Shown: piece after piece, positions 38,237 to 50,024 of the stretch
Layout of the letters: every line of letters starts with the position of its first letter
Numbering within the stretch: the stretch's first letter is position 1
Source of the DNA: Ignelater luminosus
Lineage: Eukaryota; Arthropoda; Insecta; Coleoptera; Elateridae
Reading direction: 5' to 3'
DNA: 64,000 bases
Assembly: GCA_011009095.1 (NCBI GenBank)
Contig: VTPC01090896.1
Coordinates: 120,414-184,413 of the forward strand
Position numbers and translations under genes: made by a program
Notes under the pieces: model-generated
Seen by the model: the letters and a program-made list of their open reading frames with translations, nothing else
The model's database searches: none
What the model was told of the DNA's origin: nothing

Positions 38237-40207
38237 GAATGGCGACTCAAGATCTACAATATTCTGCTCATCATTAGAATCAAACTCCCCATTTTAAGGA
38301 TTAGCAGAAAGAGGTATTAAATCATCAAAATTCCCATTTTTACAAATCAATTAGCAAAATAAATTAAAAGCAAAACATCGTGATATGTAAAACATAAAAA
38401 TTGAAAGACTTTTCAAAACTAAACTAATTCTACTAACTTTACCTTGTGAAAATAAAAAATTAAGTACCAGAAACGATCTCTGAAAGCTCCTAGTTAGTCT
38501 CAAATAGGGTTCTTAGAGCACATTGATGAAACTTTAAATTTGCAACATTTCCTTAAGCTTGACTGTTCCACAAAACTTTGTTCTTGATCTACTACCGCAA
38601 ATAAACAGGAGCGGACGAACGTAGTAGCTATTAAATTTTCATTATACATAAAATATCTGCGGAGAGTACAGTGAGCGAATGTAATATTAGAATATATATT
38701 TCCTAGTGGGCTGAGTTGTATCGTTACTTAAACTAAACCACACAGTAAAGCAGGGAGGGAAGTGAAATGCGTGGTCGGAGAAATATATAGTCCAGTAACA
38801 AGAATTTATCAATGCCTGTTTACACCTTAAAAACAGAACTAGTCCACGCTTTAATAGTCCTCTAAGCCGATCCCTCTTGTCTATGTATTATTTATCACGT
38901 TCGTTACACTATGCATTTTTTTAAACAATTGATTTTCAGCTTCTCGCTGCTTATTTATACATCATAGTACAGTATATCGTATCTAAAGGGATTTTATTCA
39001 AATACTATTCCACCCACTTGTAAGATTTAGCTCTTTTCGTGCTTCAGAGATTACGTTGTTGACATTTTTTGTTGTTGTTTATTTTTTAATCACACAACTG
39101 TATTAAAAGTCAGTGTTGATGTAGATAGAATGTAATCGATCATGAAATTGATGTGATGGTATTTATATTGGAAAGAGTTACATTGTAGTTATTTAATATT
39201 TAATAATGCCCTTATAAAAGTCAAGGATTGCAGGTGTTTCTGCAAGAGCTTTATAATTTAAGCGATGGGGAAATCAATTGATTATATGAACGTAATTATG
39301 TTACTTTATTGATTTCATAAATGTCACTTACTTTTATCTTTGAATATCTACAAATGGATTTTATTATTCTAGTTTAACGATTTTAAAGTGTGCTAGAAGT
39401 CTATAGAGAAATGTAAAAAATTTGTTTAGATTTCAAATATTTTTAGGTGTCCATCATTTACGTTGTTTTCAAAATATTAGTGCGGTTTAAATTATGACAC
39501 ACAATATTTTTGTTTATAAATAGATTTTTTGAGGTCAAAAATCTCGTTTTCCTAATTCCAACATTTTTATTAAAAAAATATCTGGTGTAGGTTTTAAATA
39601 TTCATCACTCGTCAGTTGTAGGACAGAAAACCTTCCTCTAAAAGTGTAATATGAAAAGTTCCTCTAAATACTATTTGTAGATCTTTGTAACCATCTCTCT
39701 GAAAATTGAATTCTGGCATCACTATCAAGGAAGTGAACGGATTAAGTACTGTAAGACGTTCAGAACAGGAAAGTTTCTCGTAACAGTTAACAGAGAATTT
39801 CAAATGGTTTTTGATGATTTGATACCTCTTCCTGCTAATCCCTAAAATGAGGAGTATGAAGCTGACATGAGTAAGATAGCAATTGATATCTTTTACAAGA
39901 TTCTGAGCTCTGATTTGCAATACCTGAAATACGACTGACTGAATGCCTGCTCGCATACACAGGATGGTTTTAAAAAGTCGAATAAAAATTCAAGAAGCCA
40001 AAATAAGTAAAGAAATTCATATGACCATGCCTGCTTCGATACTTATAATCCATAAAGTTCTTTAGGGTTTATTTTAATCTTATGTTGGTAAAATTCGAGA
40101 CGGCATTCTTCTGTAAGTGGACATTTAAACGGGATATCTGACTGTTGTGCTAAATTAGAATTCTATTCGTCAGTTTTGTAGAACTTTTTTTAAAGCAATT
40201 TTTGCTA
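38237..40207. other. Unassigned AT-rich stretch
   Basis: No recognisable gene or repeat. Confidence 0.4.
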
Positions 40208-41010
40208 TGGCCAATCAACTTCAAGGTGAGACCAATCAATATCAAATTGAGACTAATCAACTTTAAATTGAGTTGAGATAAATCTCGATTTGACATTAAT
40301 GGTCTCAATACGAAAGTGATTAGTTTCAACTTAAAGTCGATCCAGTTTGAAATTGTCTAGTCTCAATTTGAGGTTAAAAAGGTATAGTGTTAGGTTCATC
40401 ATTAGCCCTGTAAGAAAAACGCCAGCAAATTTCATTTTGGGTCCAATTTCTACAACAACAAAAATTTGACGATTATTGCCCTCAATAATTGGAAATACTC
40501 CTATACAGTTTTTAATCTCAAAGATGTTAAATGCCCCGATGTCAACAATATTCAAAATAAGCGTTTAAAAAGTTCTGAAGTGTGATGGGTACAAATCCAA
40601 GTTTGTTTTCTGATTCAAAGCGATATAAGATATATAAAAAAGAATTATTAATGACAAACTGAAATTATGTCGGTAGTGGTAGCTTGTAACTCTTTGTTTT
40701 GTAAGGGAATGTGAAGCATACGGGTACAGAACCGTCAAAACTGTAACGCCTAGGAAAAAGAAGCTACTGTTATACCTACTGGCTTGAACAGAGTTTCGAT
40801 CATCTAATGAAGGTCAGAAACTAAGAATATTTGACCTGTTTGTTAGACAATTTACCGTTCATGCTACTACTGCCGCTACTATACCTTTTCAAGCTCAAAT
40901 TGGAATTAATCAACTTCATATCGAACTAATCAACTTCAAATTGAGACTAATCTGGATTAAATGTTGAGTTGATTAGTCTCAATTTCAAATTGATTGATCC
41001 CAATTTGAGG
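40208..41010. repeat. Pair of palindromic modules built from a 20-25 bp unit
   Basis: The unit AATCAACTTCAAATTGAGAC repeats tandemly, first direct and then inverted, at 40208-40372. The same direct-then-inverted arrangement recurs at 40889-41010. About 515 bp of unrelated sequence lies between. The right module ends at the terminal repeat of a mariner relic (41009). This looks like the sub-terminal repeats of a fold-back or non-autonomous DNA element. No transposase is present. Confidence 0.65.
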
Positions 41011-41920
41011 TCTGTCCGGAAAGTATTCGACCTTGTGCTATAGTAAGAGGAAGAGCTAATGCTGGTCAATGACAATGATGTCCCCTTCAAAGTACTCCCC
41101 TATGGAAGCCACAACTTTCCTTCAACGATCTCCCACTTTCGGAAACATTCTGTGTATTCAGCTTTTGGATTCTTTTTTATTTCCTCCACGTCGCCGACTC
41201 TTCTTCCTATAAGGGTGTTTTTCAATTTGGGACACAGCCAGAAGCTGTACAATGCCGTGTTTCACAAGAAATTTGTCGATAAAGTGCGAGGAATAGACAG
41301 GTTCGTTGTCGTGGTAAAGCACACAGTCGGCACTTTTCCTTTTTACTGCGTCACGTACTCATTTCAAAACTTCTTGGTAATACACTTTGTTCATCATCTG
41401 ACTTTGCGGTGCGAATTCATGATGAACAACACCTTCCTGGCCGAAAAAAACTGTGAGCAGTGTCTTGATGTTGCTTCGACTTTGGCTTGCTTCCTTGGGT
41501 CGCTGCTCCTGGGTGTCTTCCACTGCAAAGATTGGGTTTTTGTCTCAGGATCACAACCATAAACCCACGACTCATTCGTAGTTTTGTTTTAAACTTTTCC
41601 GGCTTATTTCTAATTATTTCCAAATTGTCCTGGCCTACTTCCACTCAATAATTCTTTTGGTCTTCTGTCAGCAGCCGTGGAACGAATTTTGCAGCCACGC
41701 GACTCATCCCCAAAGCTTGGCTCAGAATTATCAGAAACTACAGTTTTGGGAATCTTGAGATCTTCTATTTCGTGCACAGTCAAACGATGATTTTGATTAA
41801 TTAAAACTCGCACTCGTAAGGCAAACTGTTGGCTGGTTGTAATTGTTTCTTGGCGGAGTGATCGTAGAACAAAGATAAAAACGTCAAATGGTACTTTATC
41901 ATCGCGCAACTGGACCTCAC
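41009..41920 (-). pseudogene. Mariner transposase relic, second family
   Basis: Read from 41910 down, the minus strand shows a QQFALRVRVLINQNHRLTVH-like block near 41830, then EGVVHHEFAPQSQMMN near 41435-41390. KVYYQEVLK follows, then DAVKRKSADCVLYHDNEPVY near 41350-41300 (second catalytic Asp), FIDKFLVKHGIVQL near 41280-41240, GRRVGDVEEIKKNPKA near 41210-41165, and a C-terminal FRKWEIVEGKLW block near 41145. The PPYSPD region is deleted and the first-Asp region is scrambled. The 3' terminal sequence GGTCTGTCCGGAAAGTATTC at 41009 looks like its terminal repeat; I did not find a convincing partner at the other end. Confidence 0.8.
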
Positions 41921-42399
41921 AGTGGTGATTTCAATTTCCAAAAAAGAATTAGAAAAGCTCAAAAATCATCTAACCATCTATCATCAAACCCATTGAGTTT
42001 TGGTAATACCAGTAGCAATACACATTGGAATGGCAGCAACATAAATGAAAAGGCGAATCAGAAAAGGCCAAAAGAACAAATATGTAATCAAATAAAATAA
42101 CTACCAAACGAAACTTATAAGTTAGATAAAGATAAAGACAAAACTGTTTGGAGTCTCTTATAGAAATCTATAGGGTGAACAGTAAAATTCGATTTTAAGA
42201 ACTTCATAATGTGTAACACAATCTATAATTCTGTAAAACATCATGAAATAGTATTTCTGATCATGATTCACACTTAGGGCATCAGAGTTTTGTGAGAACA
42301 TCAGTAACAATTGAATCTTTTGAATTTCTATCGAAGCTGATTCTGGTCTCATTCTGCTTGCAAGAACTCACGCAATTGGCAATTTCGTCGTAACAGAAA
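41921..42399. other. Unassigned sequence
   Basis: Nothing recognised. A short GATAAAGATAAAGA run lies at 42127. Confidence 0.35.
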
Positions 42400-42690
42400 A
42401 GGAAGGAAAGGCTCCCACGAAAACCCGTACCCTAGAAAACGCGTTTCAAAGTGGCGGATAGGGAAAAGTCCTACCGGTTTGACGGCGGGTAGGTGGGAAA
42501 TAAAATACCATCTGCGGACCACCAGGCCGGGTAGATGTGACTTGTTAGTTGTAGCGAAAGCAACCTATCTAGAAGGAGGAAACTCCGAAATCAAATCCTG
42601 GTCCTCCAGGTTGGAGGTTAAGGCATCACGCTGACTCCCCGTTACTTAGAAAAAACTTTTAAAAACCCAATCAAAAGCCTCGGAATAGAA
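42400..42690 (+). mobile_element. Probable RTE-like LINE 5' region
   Basis: A GC-rich patch with ACCACCAGGCCGGGTAGATG (42518), CTGGTCCTCCAGGTTGGAGG (42598) and CACGCTGACTCCCCGTTAC (42626). Phrases of this type are common in the 5' untranslated part of insect RTE-like LINEs ('ggtcctccaggttgg... ggctgacaacc'). It may be the detached 5' part of the LINE at 43971-45117. Recognition is from family style only. Confidence 0.4.
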
Positions 42691-43021
42691 CGGAAATGCA
42701 GCAACAACTCGAGCTTTGAGAAAAAGGATATTTTGGTACATAGAACGTTCATGGTCTATCAATAAAACAATGAAGTTATATATATATATCTGAACTGGCA
42801 GTGCTGAGAGTAGACGTATCACAGAAATAAAAAAGAAGGGGCACGGCTCAAAAAATTTAGGTAAATTTAATCACTTTCATAGTGGAGTATCTAAAGAGAA
42901 GAGAGCACAACAAGGAGTATCCTTGTATCCAAGTGTTTTACTTAAATCGCATCGAGTGTTCGCATCCGTATTAAATTTATTTAAGTAAAAGCAGTAAATA
43001 GTTTGAAATATCGTATCTAAA
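42691..43021. other. Unassigned sequence with a short TA run
   Basis: Contains (TA)n at about 42778-42791; otherwise nothing recognised. Confidence 0.4.
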
Positions 43022-43505
43022 ATGTCTTCTAAATCGTGTAAAGTAAATTCAGACTATTTTTGTTACGTTTGTGGAAAAATTATAATGTCAAATAGGGGAC
43101 GACCTATTTCGGAAATGCTTAAACAGGCATATCTCCATTATTTTGGATTTTCGGTGACCAACCAGGACAAAAAGAAATCTATTTATAATTTGGAATGTAG
43201 AGAGAACCTACTAACCATGAAAGTGACTGTTACTTTTGTGTAAGTAAGACTTTTGGTTTTAATAGTAAAAGCAAAAAATATATACAATAATCAGATGCTC
43301 CCCCTGTAAAAAAACCCGTATTGCACTCTGCCGAGTTACCATACCCTAGATGTCCCGGTATTTCCAGCGAAGAAGTAATGGAAGCTAAATCGGAAACTAC
43401 AAACCCATCGTAGGCAAGCGCAAGTGATGAATTTAGTGATTTTTATGGCCCGCATTTGATAACACAATCTGAATTGAATGACCTTGTTACAGACTTGCAA
43501 CTGTG
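43022..43505 (+). pseudogene. Fragment of a multicopy insect gene with Cys-rich N-terminus
   Basis: Starts with ATG at 43022 and runs 73 codons. The N-terminus has a CK..SDYFCYVCGKII phrase and RGRPISEMLKQAYLHYFG, resembling the zinc-binding N-terminus of an uncharacterised protein family that occurs in many copies in insect genomes. After the stop at 43243, another frame reads HSAELPYPRCPGISSEEV near 43328, then LITQSELNDLVTDLQL near 43456-43505, the family's downstream block. The conserved second cysteine pair and the middle of the protein are missing, so it is a pseudogene. I do not know the family's function. It is cut off at the right by a mariner relic. Confidence 0.55.
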
Positions 43506-43970
43506 TTGGAATGGTTATTCGAGCGAGAAACTGCTTCACGATTAGGGCCGAACGTGCTGGTGCATTGTCATGACGCAATATCCAGCCATTCTTAGTCAAA
43601 TTCGGACGCTCCCGTCTTACTTGGACACACAGAGACGTTGAAGAACAGTCAAACAGAAGGCGCTTTTCACTGTTTGTCCCTGTGGAACAAATTCTTTGTG
43701 GACCACACCTTGTTTATCAAAAAAAAAGGAACAAATCAGCATTGTCTTGATTCAACCTTTCTGTGGAAGCTCGTCCTCCTCCTCTACCCACTGCATAGGC
43801 TGCCGACGATCATATTTAAAGACCCAACTTTCGTGACAACCATATGCAATCGTCTCTTTCAACGCGTTCAAAGAGATCCTAACAAATCGAGAGACGTAAT
43901 TGCTTTTCTGCTTCAAAGAATCTGGGGGAAGCAAAAGTTCGCAGAAATTATCCAGAATTAAATTATATCT
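43505..43970 (-). pseudogene. Mariner transposase relic (C-terminal piece), third family
   Basis: Minus strand, N to C: HESWVFKYDRRQPMQW near 43830-43780 (first catalytic Asp replaced, since CDES/GDES reads CHES), VEEEDELPQKG, then LNQDNADLFLFFFDKQGVVH near 43745-43695, KEFVPQ, and LTKNGWILRHDNAPARSA near 43608-43555 (second Asp kept), then IVKQFLAR. It then breaks off against the pseudogene at 43022-43505, before the third Asp. It belongs with the N-terminal piece at 45121-45490, from which the LINE at 43971-45117 separates it. Confidence 0.8.
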
Positions 43971-45117
43971 TGCCACATATAACATCAGAACTACTAGAGA
44001 GAGAAATACAGCGGATCAAGTCTTTGCGAAACCAGGCTGCCGGAAGAAGAATGCCTCAAAACGGGCCACTTGCTATATCATAACAGCAGAGACCCAAACA
44101 CACATGTTGGTGGCGTTGCATTACTAATGCATAAAAATCAAATATCAACAACAGTCGTTTATGCAGTTCTAAAATTATCAAAGCGATAAAGTCTTTAAGT
44201 AATTCAAGTATACGCTCCTAGAAACACTCTACCAATAGAAGTAAATAATAGAACAACTGTATGAAGATATCTCAATGGCAAAAAGAGCCGAAAAAGCGCA
44301 CTTTACCATTGTAATAGTGGACTTCAATGCCAAAATCGGAAATTCCGGCAACGATAATTCCGAATAGAGGACGCTTTCGACTAGGTTTAACAAATGATCG
44401 GGGAGAAATGCTGTTGAACTACCTACAAAATTAGATCCTTTATTGTATGAACACCTTATTTCAAGAACCTTTGCACAGAAGGTGAAATTGGAAAAGTCCA
44501 AACGCAAAAACGAAAAATAAAATACATTGCATAATAACATGCAAAACACATATAATCTCTGACAAATAAATTCAAAGTAGATAGTGACCACAGGTTAGTG
44601 AGGGCAATAGTTGAATTAAACATTAGATTAGAAAGGCAAAAAGTAATGAAACAAAACCGAGAAGCTGAAATATTAAAATAGAACATCGATAAGAGTTTTC
44701 GACACCTGCATCTTATGCCATGGAGACAACAATACTAACCTTTAAATCCACAAAATTATTTAGAGCGGCACAAAGAGCCGTCGAGAGGATTGTTAGGAAT
44801 TAGCTTGAGAAACCGCATAACCAATCCGGAAATCAGAAGAAGAACTAAGACAGTGAACGTGATTGAGAGAATCGCTAACCTGAAATAGAGCTGGGCGGGT
44901 CATATAGCAAGACAGGGCAAAACCAGATGGAAAAGGACGATCTTAAATTGGAGACCGAAAACTAGCAAGCGAAATATCGAGAGACTGCAGCAAAGATGGA
45001 GAGATGATCTTGTAAACACGCTGGGAATGGGATGGCAACAGATTGGGCGGGATATGGTAGCATAGAGAGAGCCTACGTCCGGGAGTGGACATCAAAAGGC
45101 TGATGAAGAAGAAGAAG
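43971..45117 (+). pseudogene. RTE-like LINE with internal deletion, nested in a mariner
   Basis: The endonuclease half starts LATYNIRTTRERE at about 43971. Then come VVDFNAKIGNSG-type sequence near 44319-44355 (catalytic DFNAKIG), RGRFRLGLTNDRGEMLLNYL near 44369-44425, YCMNTLFQ, and SDHRLVRAIVELNIRLERQK near 44588-44640. The sequence then jumps to the C-terminal blocks: LFRAAQRAVERI near 44757, IRRRTKTVNVIERIANLK near 44835-44887, WAGHIARQGKTRW, and YVREWTSKG near 45073-45096. It ends in a GAAGAAGAAGAAG tail. The RT domain (several hundred codons) is absent between about 44690 and 44710. Confidence 0.8.
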
Positions 45118-45120
45118 ACC

Positions 45121-45490
45121 GAGCTCAACAACATCCGAATCGTTAACGTTGTGGGCGGTACGCACTGTAACGGGTGCACTCTACCTCTCGTCTGCCACCG
45201 ATTCACGGCCCTGCTGCTTTGAAACGGCCAGCTCACGCGTGCTTCAGTTTTTTTTAGAATTTCGACCGGTTTGTCGCCGGATTTCACCCAACATTTGATG
45301 TAGATTCTTTGCTCGAGTTTTTTGTCGCACATTTTCCGACACGAGGTCCTTGCTGCACACCGGACTTTAAAAATGTTTATACGACGAATTACGCGGTCAA
45401 TCGGCATGAACCTTCGTAAACACATACTAGAACTGTGGAAGTTTACGGCGCTGTGGTAGGAAAGACGTCAGTAGATGGCGCGCCATACCT
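45121..45490 (-). pseudogene. Mariner transposase relic (N-terminal piece)
   Basis: Minus strand: KKLEQRIYIKCWVKSGDKPV (about 45324-45265) is the typical start of this mariner type, followed with shifts by RFKAAGRESVADE (about 45220-45180) and RTAHNVND (about 45160). The 5' end near 45490 reads TACGAGGTATGGCGCGCC inward and is a plausible terminal repeat. The piece stops at the LINE tail (45117), and the protein resumes at 43970 after about 55 codons have been lost. Confidence 0.75.
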
Positions 45491-48400
45491 CGTATATAGT
45501 ATATAAGAAAAGGAAAGGGTTCTAAGAGAATGGTTCGCGATTTTAGATTAGGAGTTGGTGTGCAATGTACTAGAGGAGGGACAGATTTTCAGCACCTTCT
45601 GATGAGCAAAATAAGAGTCAGGTTCGAAAGATGGTAAAAACTAAGGATAGTGTGCGAAACAGTCTAATGTGGGATACAAACAGTGAAAATCTAAGCTATC
45701 TGAAATGCTGCAAGTCTAGGACTATACCAAAGAAAAATCGACAACATCATAAAACTAAGTAAATAGATATCTACAAAATAACGAGAAATACATCCTGCTT
45801 GAAATTATCGTATGAAGGACAGACAAACAAAAACAGAAAACCAAGATAAAGATAAAGATAGATCTAAGTGAGACAATCTTTTGTATATTTATCAAGGTGC
45901 AACTGCATCAAATGTCTGTCTATTACTTAATTATAGTTAGTTTCTATCTCATTTCTAATTATCATTTTAGCTCTACGCGCGTACTCTCTTGAAAAATCTA
46001 TTGTGATGACCTCATTTTTCATTTTTCCTGAAAAGTTGCTTAATTTATTACGAGACATTTTTGCGTTTCTTAATTAACTGTCCGGCGATCGATACTAAAT
46101 ATTATTATAACCCTGCAGCTGTACGTTCTGTTTGTTTTACTAACTAGGCAAACTTAATTCGTTCGATGGTCGATTACCATCACTGCCCAAAAAGGAGAAA
46201 ATATACAAAACAAACAAGTTTTTAAATTTTACAGTTTCGATCTAATTTTTACGATTTTCCATCCAACTTCTTTATGGTGTGAAATAATTGATTTTTTTTT
46301 CGTTTTATGTGCCCTAAAACACTAACTGTGTATATGTTACATAACACAGATAAAATCCAATTATAAGTATCTCTAGAATTCTAATGATGGCTTAAATGCA
46401 AATTTATCTATAACAGGCCCACACCTTCTCATTTCGTATTTTAATAGTTTATTCACTTTTTAGTGTCAAAAGATTATTAAAGTTTATTATTTATAATGCA
46501 TCTCAACTTTGTTTCCTAATGATCGAGTTATATAAAAATCATACTTGACTTGGTATCCACCCACTTTCGCAAACCTCGAAATTTATTACCTATTTAAACT
46601 TTTAAGATCGCATTAAAATAAATATAAAATTGAATCCGGTCAAATCGATAATATTTACCTAACTAATTAATTTTCGGAATAGGGGAAATTCGGTTTACGT
46701 GCTACTACCTGCTAGAGCCCATTTAACAAATTAATGCGTAAATATTAATTCCGAACCGAACCGGCTATACTACTAGTGCCTATATATTTCATCTCTAACC
46801 AATAACAAGAGCTTTCTATATTGGTTTTGCGGTTATATCTGGAGAGAGAGAACAAGGAAAAGCGGAGAGAATATATACTATCGGAAAAGCAACTTGCAAT
46901 TCTCTATTAATGACGATTCGTGGTGGTAAAACACAATCTAGACACGCAAACTTTCATTTCGAACTAATACGAATTATGTTTCTGCCTTTTGTTTTTTTCT
47001 CTCTGTGTAGGGTGTGAATTTTTATTAGCTTGGCCAGGGTGCGTTAACTTCGTTCCATTATTTCTCGTGCCGAATATCTAAAACATTTGGGTACAAGTGT
47101 ACAAGTTTATCAATTCCGGGTTGATAACATTATGATGAATAGCAGAACATTACGGTTTGTGTTTTAGATCACACGGCGACGCGGACCATTTTGGGCGAAT
47201 TGAAATTGACTTTCCCGAAAGCGTTAGATCCAATTATGAAATGCACGTAACTGAAATTTTACCACAAAAGCACCGTCCATTATTGTGCAAATTCGATACC
47301 TTTAGATCATGCATGCAATTAATATTAAAATTGAAATACGGACTCCGCATTTATATTACCCACTTAAATGATGTAATAAATCAGGTAATCGACTTGAACT
47401 TGTCCGAGCAACTAACATTAAAACGTACCTACAATGTTATTCCACGCTATACTTTGGCGGAAATAACTTGTACTTGATTTGTACTTCCTCTGTAGATCGA
47501 CCGATTAAAAGAGTTATAGGTAACGTAATTATCGGAAAATAACGGGTGAGTCTTTAAAGATACGTTTAAACTTGAGCCCACCTGGTAGGTATCGTTAAAA
47601 ACGACAGGTAGATATTATGGGGTCCCCATTTTTTTTCTCGAATTAATCCCCCGGTTTAATTATAGACAACGGGTTTTAAGAATTACTTTATTACTGTTAT
47701 CATTTAGTAAGCTAATACAGATTAAGGTTCGATTTATTATTAAGTGTTCTTGGGCTGAACAGGATGAAATTAAATCCTACATAAAGTATACCATAAGAAA
47801 TAATCCAGCTATTGATAAATAATTTCAAAAATAAGGAAAACTGCACGAAAGGTAGCTAAAAATGTAAACTATATGAATAGCGCATATAAAAGATGAACTA
47901 CGATGACAATTACAAAAAATGGTAGCAATCTAACATAATCAATTAAGCAATTGACAATTTAAAAATCTAGATCAAACGAGCTTGAAAATTTATTTCAGGT
48001 CTTCTATGACTCCCTTCTGTGATAATTCCAAACAGGATTTATTTCTCGTTAAACAAACTGTGGGTAAAATATTTCATTTTAAATTAGTTTCTTGCTTTTT
48101 TAAGGTCATTCAATCTTTACCAGAAAACTACGAAAACTTGATCCATGATCCAACCCACAACAACTAGTAGACATCAACAGTAGTCCAAGTTCACCAGATT
48201 CCTTTAACTGTTTGGTTTCAGTTTCTAATATTCCAGCACAAACAGCTTGCCTTTTTTAAACCATAATCGTCTCAAAAAGACGCCGCAAACCGTTGTCTAT
48301 TTGTACTTATTCCTGCCTCATAGCCTCCCGGTTACCACTATCCAAAAAGAAGAAGAAATAGTTTCCAAGAACAACTTACCAAATGGGTAAGAAATCGGTT

Positions 48401-49567
48401 CAGACCAAAAAAAAACAAATTTCACGGTTTGGTTTTGTCAAAGTCTTAATCTAAATTCTATACTTAACCTTCCTTTGCATTTAATTACTTCGTGCATGCG
48501 TATTGCGTTGAAAACAAACATAAGTGTCTCATCTGAAATATTCAAAGCAAATATCGTCGTGGTCCTTACTTCTAAACGCCATAATGCTGAAAAATATCCA
48601 GCAAGCAAAATGACGTCTAGTTGACGTGATTTATTGGTCATCAGTTACGTTGAGAAAACGTTAGAATGTCACACTTCAAAATCGTCACATCAGAATGTGA
48701 AGAAGACATTCATCAACGACTAAGTAGACGTTTTCTTTCGCGTAATACTAAAAAGTAAAATTTTCGATAATCAATACAGAACAAAATTGACGTCTTAATG
48801 ACGTCATTTAGTTGGATTCGTCATCGGTGACAAAATACGTCCAATTAATCAAACGAACTCGACGTCACTCCGCTTGCTGATTACTACTCTACACGAACGG
48901 AATTCAGTTTTACGCAATCTCGTCATTTAGAAGATTTAGAGAATTTTATTGTCTGAAATATTACAACTACATACTTCCAATGTCGTTGGTATTTGTCCTT
49001 TCTTTTTTAGATTGAGATAGTCTGAAGGCTCTTGACCAATGGATGCAACGAACCAGCATAATGAAGTGACAATAACTAGATAATAAGAATAAAACACAGT
49101 AGTTACACAATTCCTAAGAAAAAATACCTCAAGAGCATATCCAAAAATCAAAAAGTTGGCAAGTCTATGTTTTGAACCGGTCTTCTTTTATTACCGAATT
49201 AAAAGAAAACAGGTTTTTAGTCTTTTGTATATGTAGTTCATATCCCATTTACTGATCTTTATGCTCCCATATCTGGCAGTCGCCTCACTGGCCCTGAAGC
49301 CACGTTGCGTCGACTATTCTTTACTTATATGCAGGACTAACGGAACTCTAATTCGTGAGCAGTAAGTTTCGTGTAAAGAAAAGTTTTGTTTTGTTATACT
49401 ATAGAAACTCTTTGACCTAAGCATTTATTTACCAACAAAGAGTGAGTTCTTTTGAGATCTCCAGAATTCTTCTGCATAGGAAGTCTAGAAAGAAGCTGAA
49501 GTCGGTGGACATTCTATTAGACACACGTTTCATATACGAATTAGACCATCACTCACACCCTTCAGTG
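45491..49567. other. Long unassigned stretch
   Basis: About 4.1 kb without a recognised gene. An open frame at 47157-47477 (106 codons, preceded by GTTTTAG) has no motif I know and is probably chance. 48600-48870 holds several GACGTC and ACGT sites. Confidence 0.4.
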
Positions 49568-49720
49568 AATTACCGAGCGACGTAGTTAGCTGTTCCCGCG
49601 CTATGATCGAAAGGTTCATGGATTGATCCCCGAGTCGATTATTCTCAGTAAGATTTTTTGTAGTTTTCCTTGTTGCTAAATGTAAATGTCGAAACAAACA
49701 ACCCAATACCGACAGCTTCA
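49568..49720 (+). repeat. tRNA-derived SINE fragment
   Basis: TACCGAGCGACGTAGTTAGC resembles a tRNA A-box region, and GGTTCATGGATTGATCCCC, about 40 bases later, resembles a B-box region. ACCGAG...TCG ends can pair loosely, but the whole does not form a functional tRNA. A weaker minus-strand B-box-like GGTTCGAGCC at about 49779-49788 may be a second fragment. Confidence 0.45.
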
Positions 49721-50024
49721 CTAACACAACATAATCAGTTCCTTCCTGTACCAACAGTAAGAAACAGACACATTTAGAAGGCTCGAACCGCCACTATAAC
49801 ACTATACTGCCGCGCTACTCTCAAATTTCTAAAACACAGCTGGTTTGCGTTCCAAACAAATTGCATCGAACTTGTACGTTACTTCCCACCAAAACTTAAT
49901 TTATTTCACGGTTATGGCCGAAGAAGAGTTAAACTCTTAAAACATAACATTAATTTGCTTGCTTGCCATGCTTCACGTTGCCTTATAAAGTAAAAAATTA
50001 CAAGCTAAAAGATGGTGGGTTACA

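Noticed and set aside
41059-41562. 167-codon plus-strand open frame
   Set aside because: Antisense of a mariner relic; minus-strand blocks such as EGVVHHEFAPQ are diagnostic.
47157-47477. 106-codon open frame after a GTTTTAG
   Set aside because: No recognisable domain, no donor site that I would trust, and AT-rich codon content typical of chance frames.
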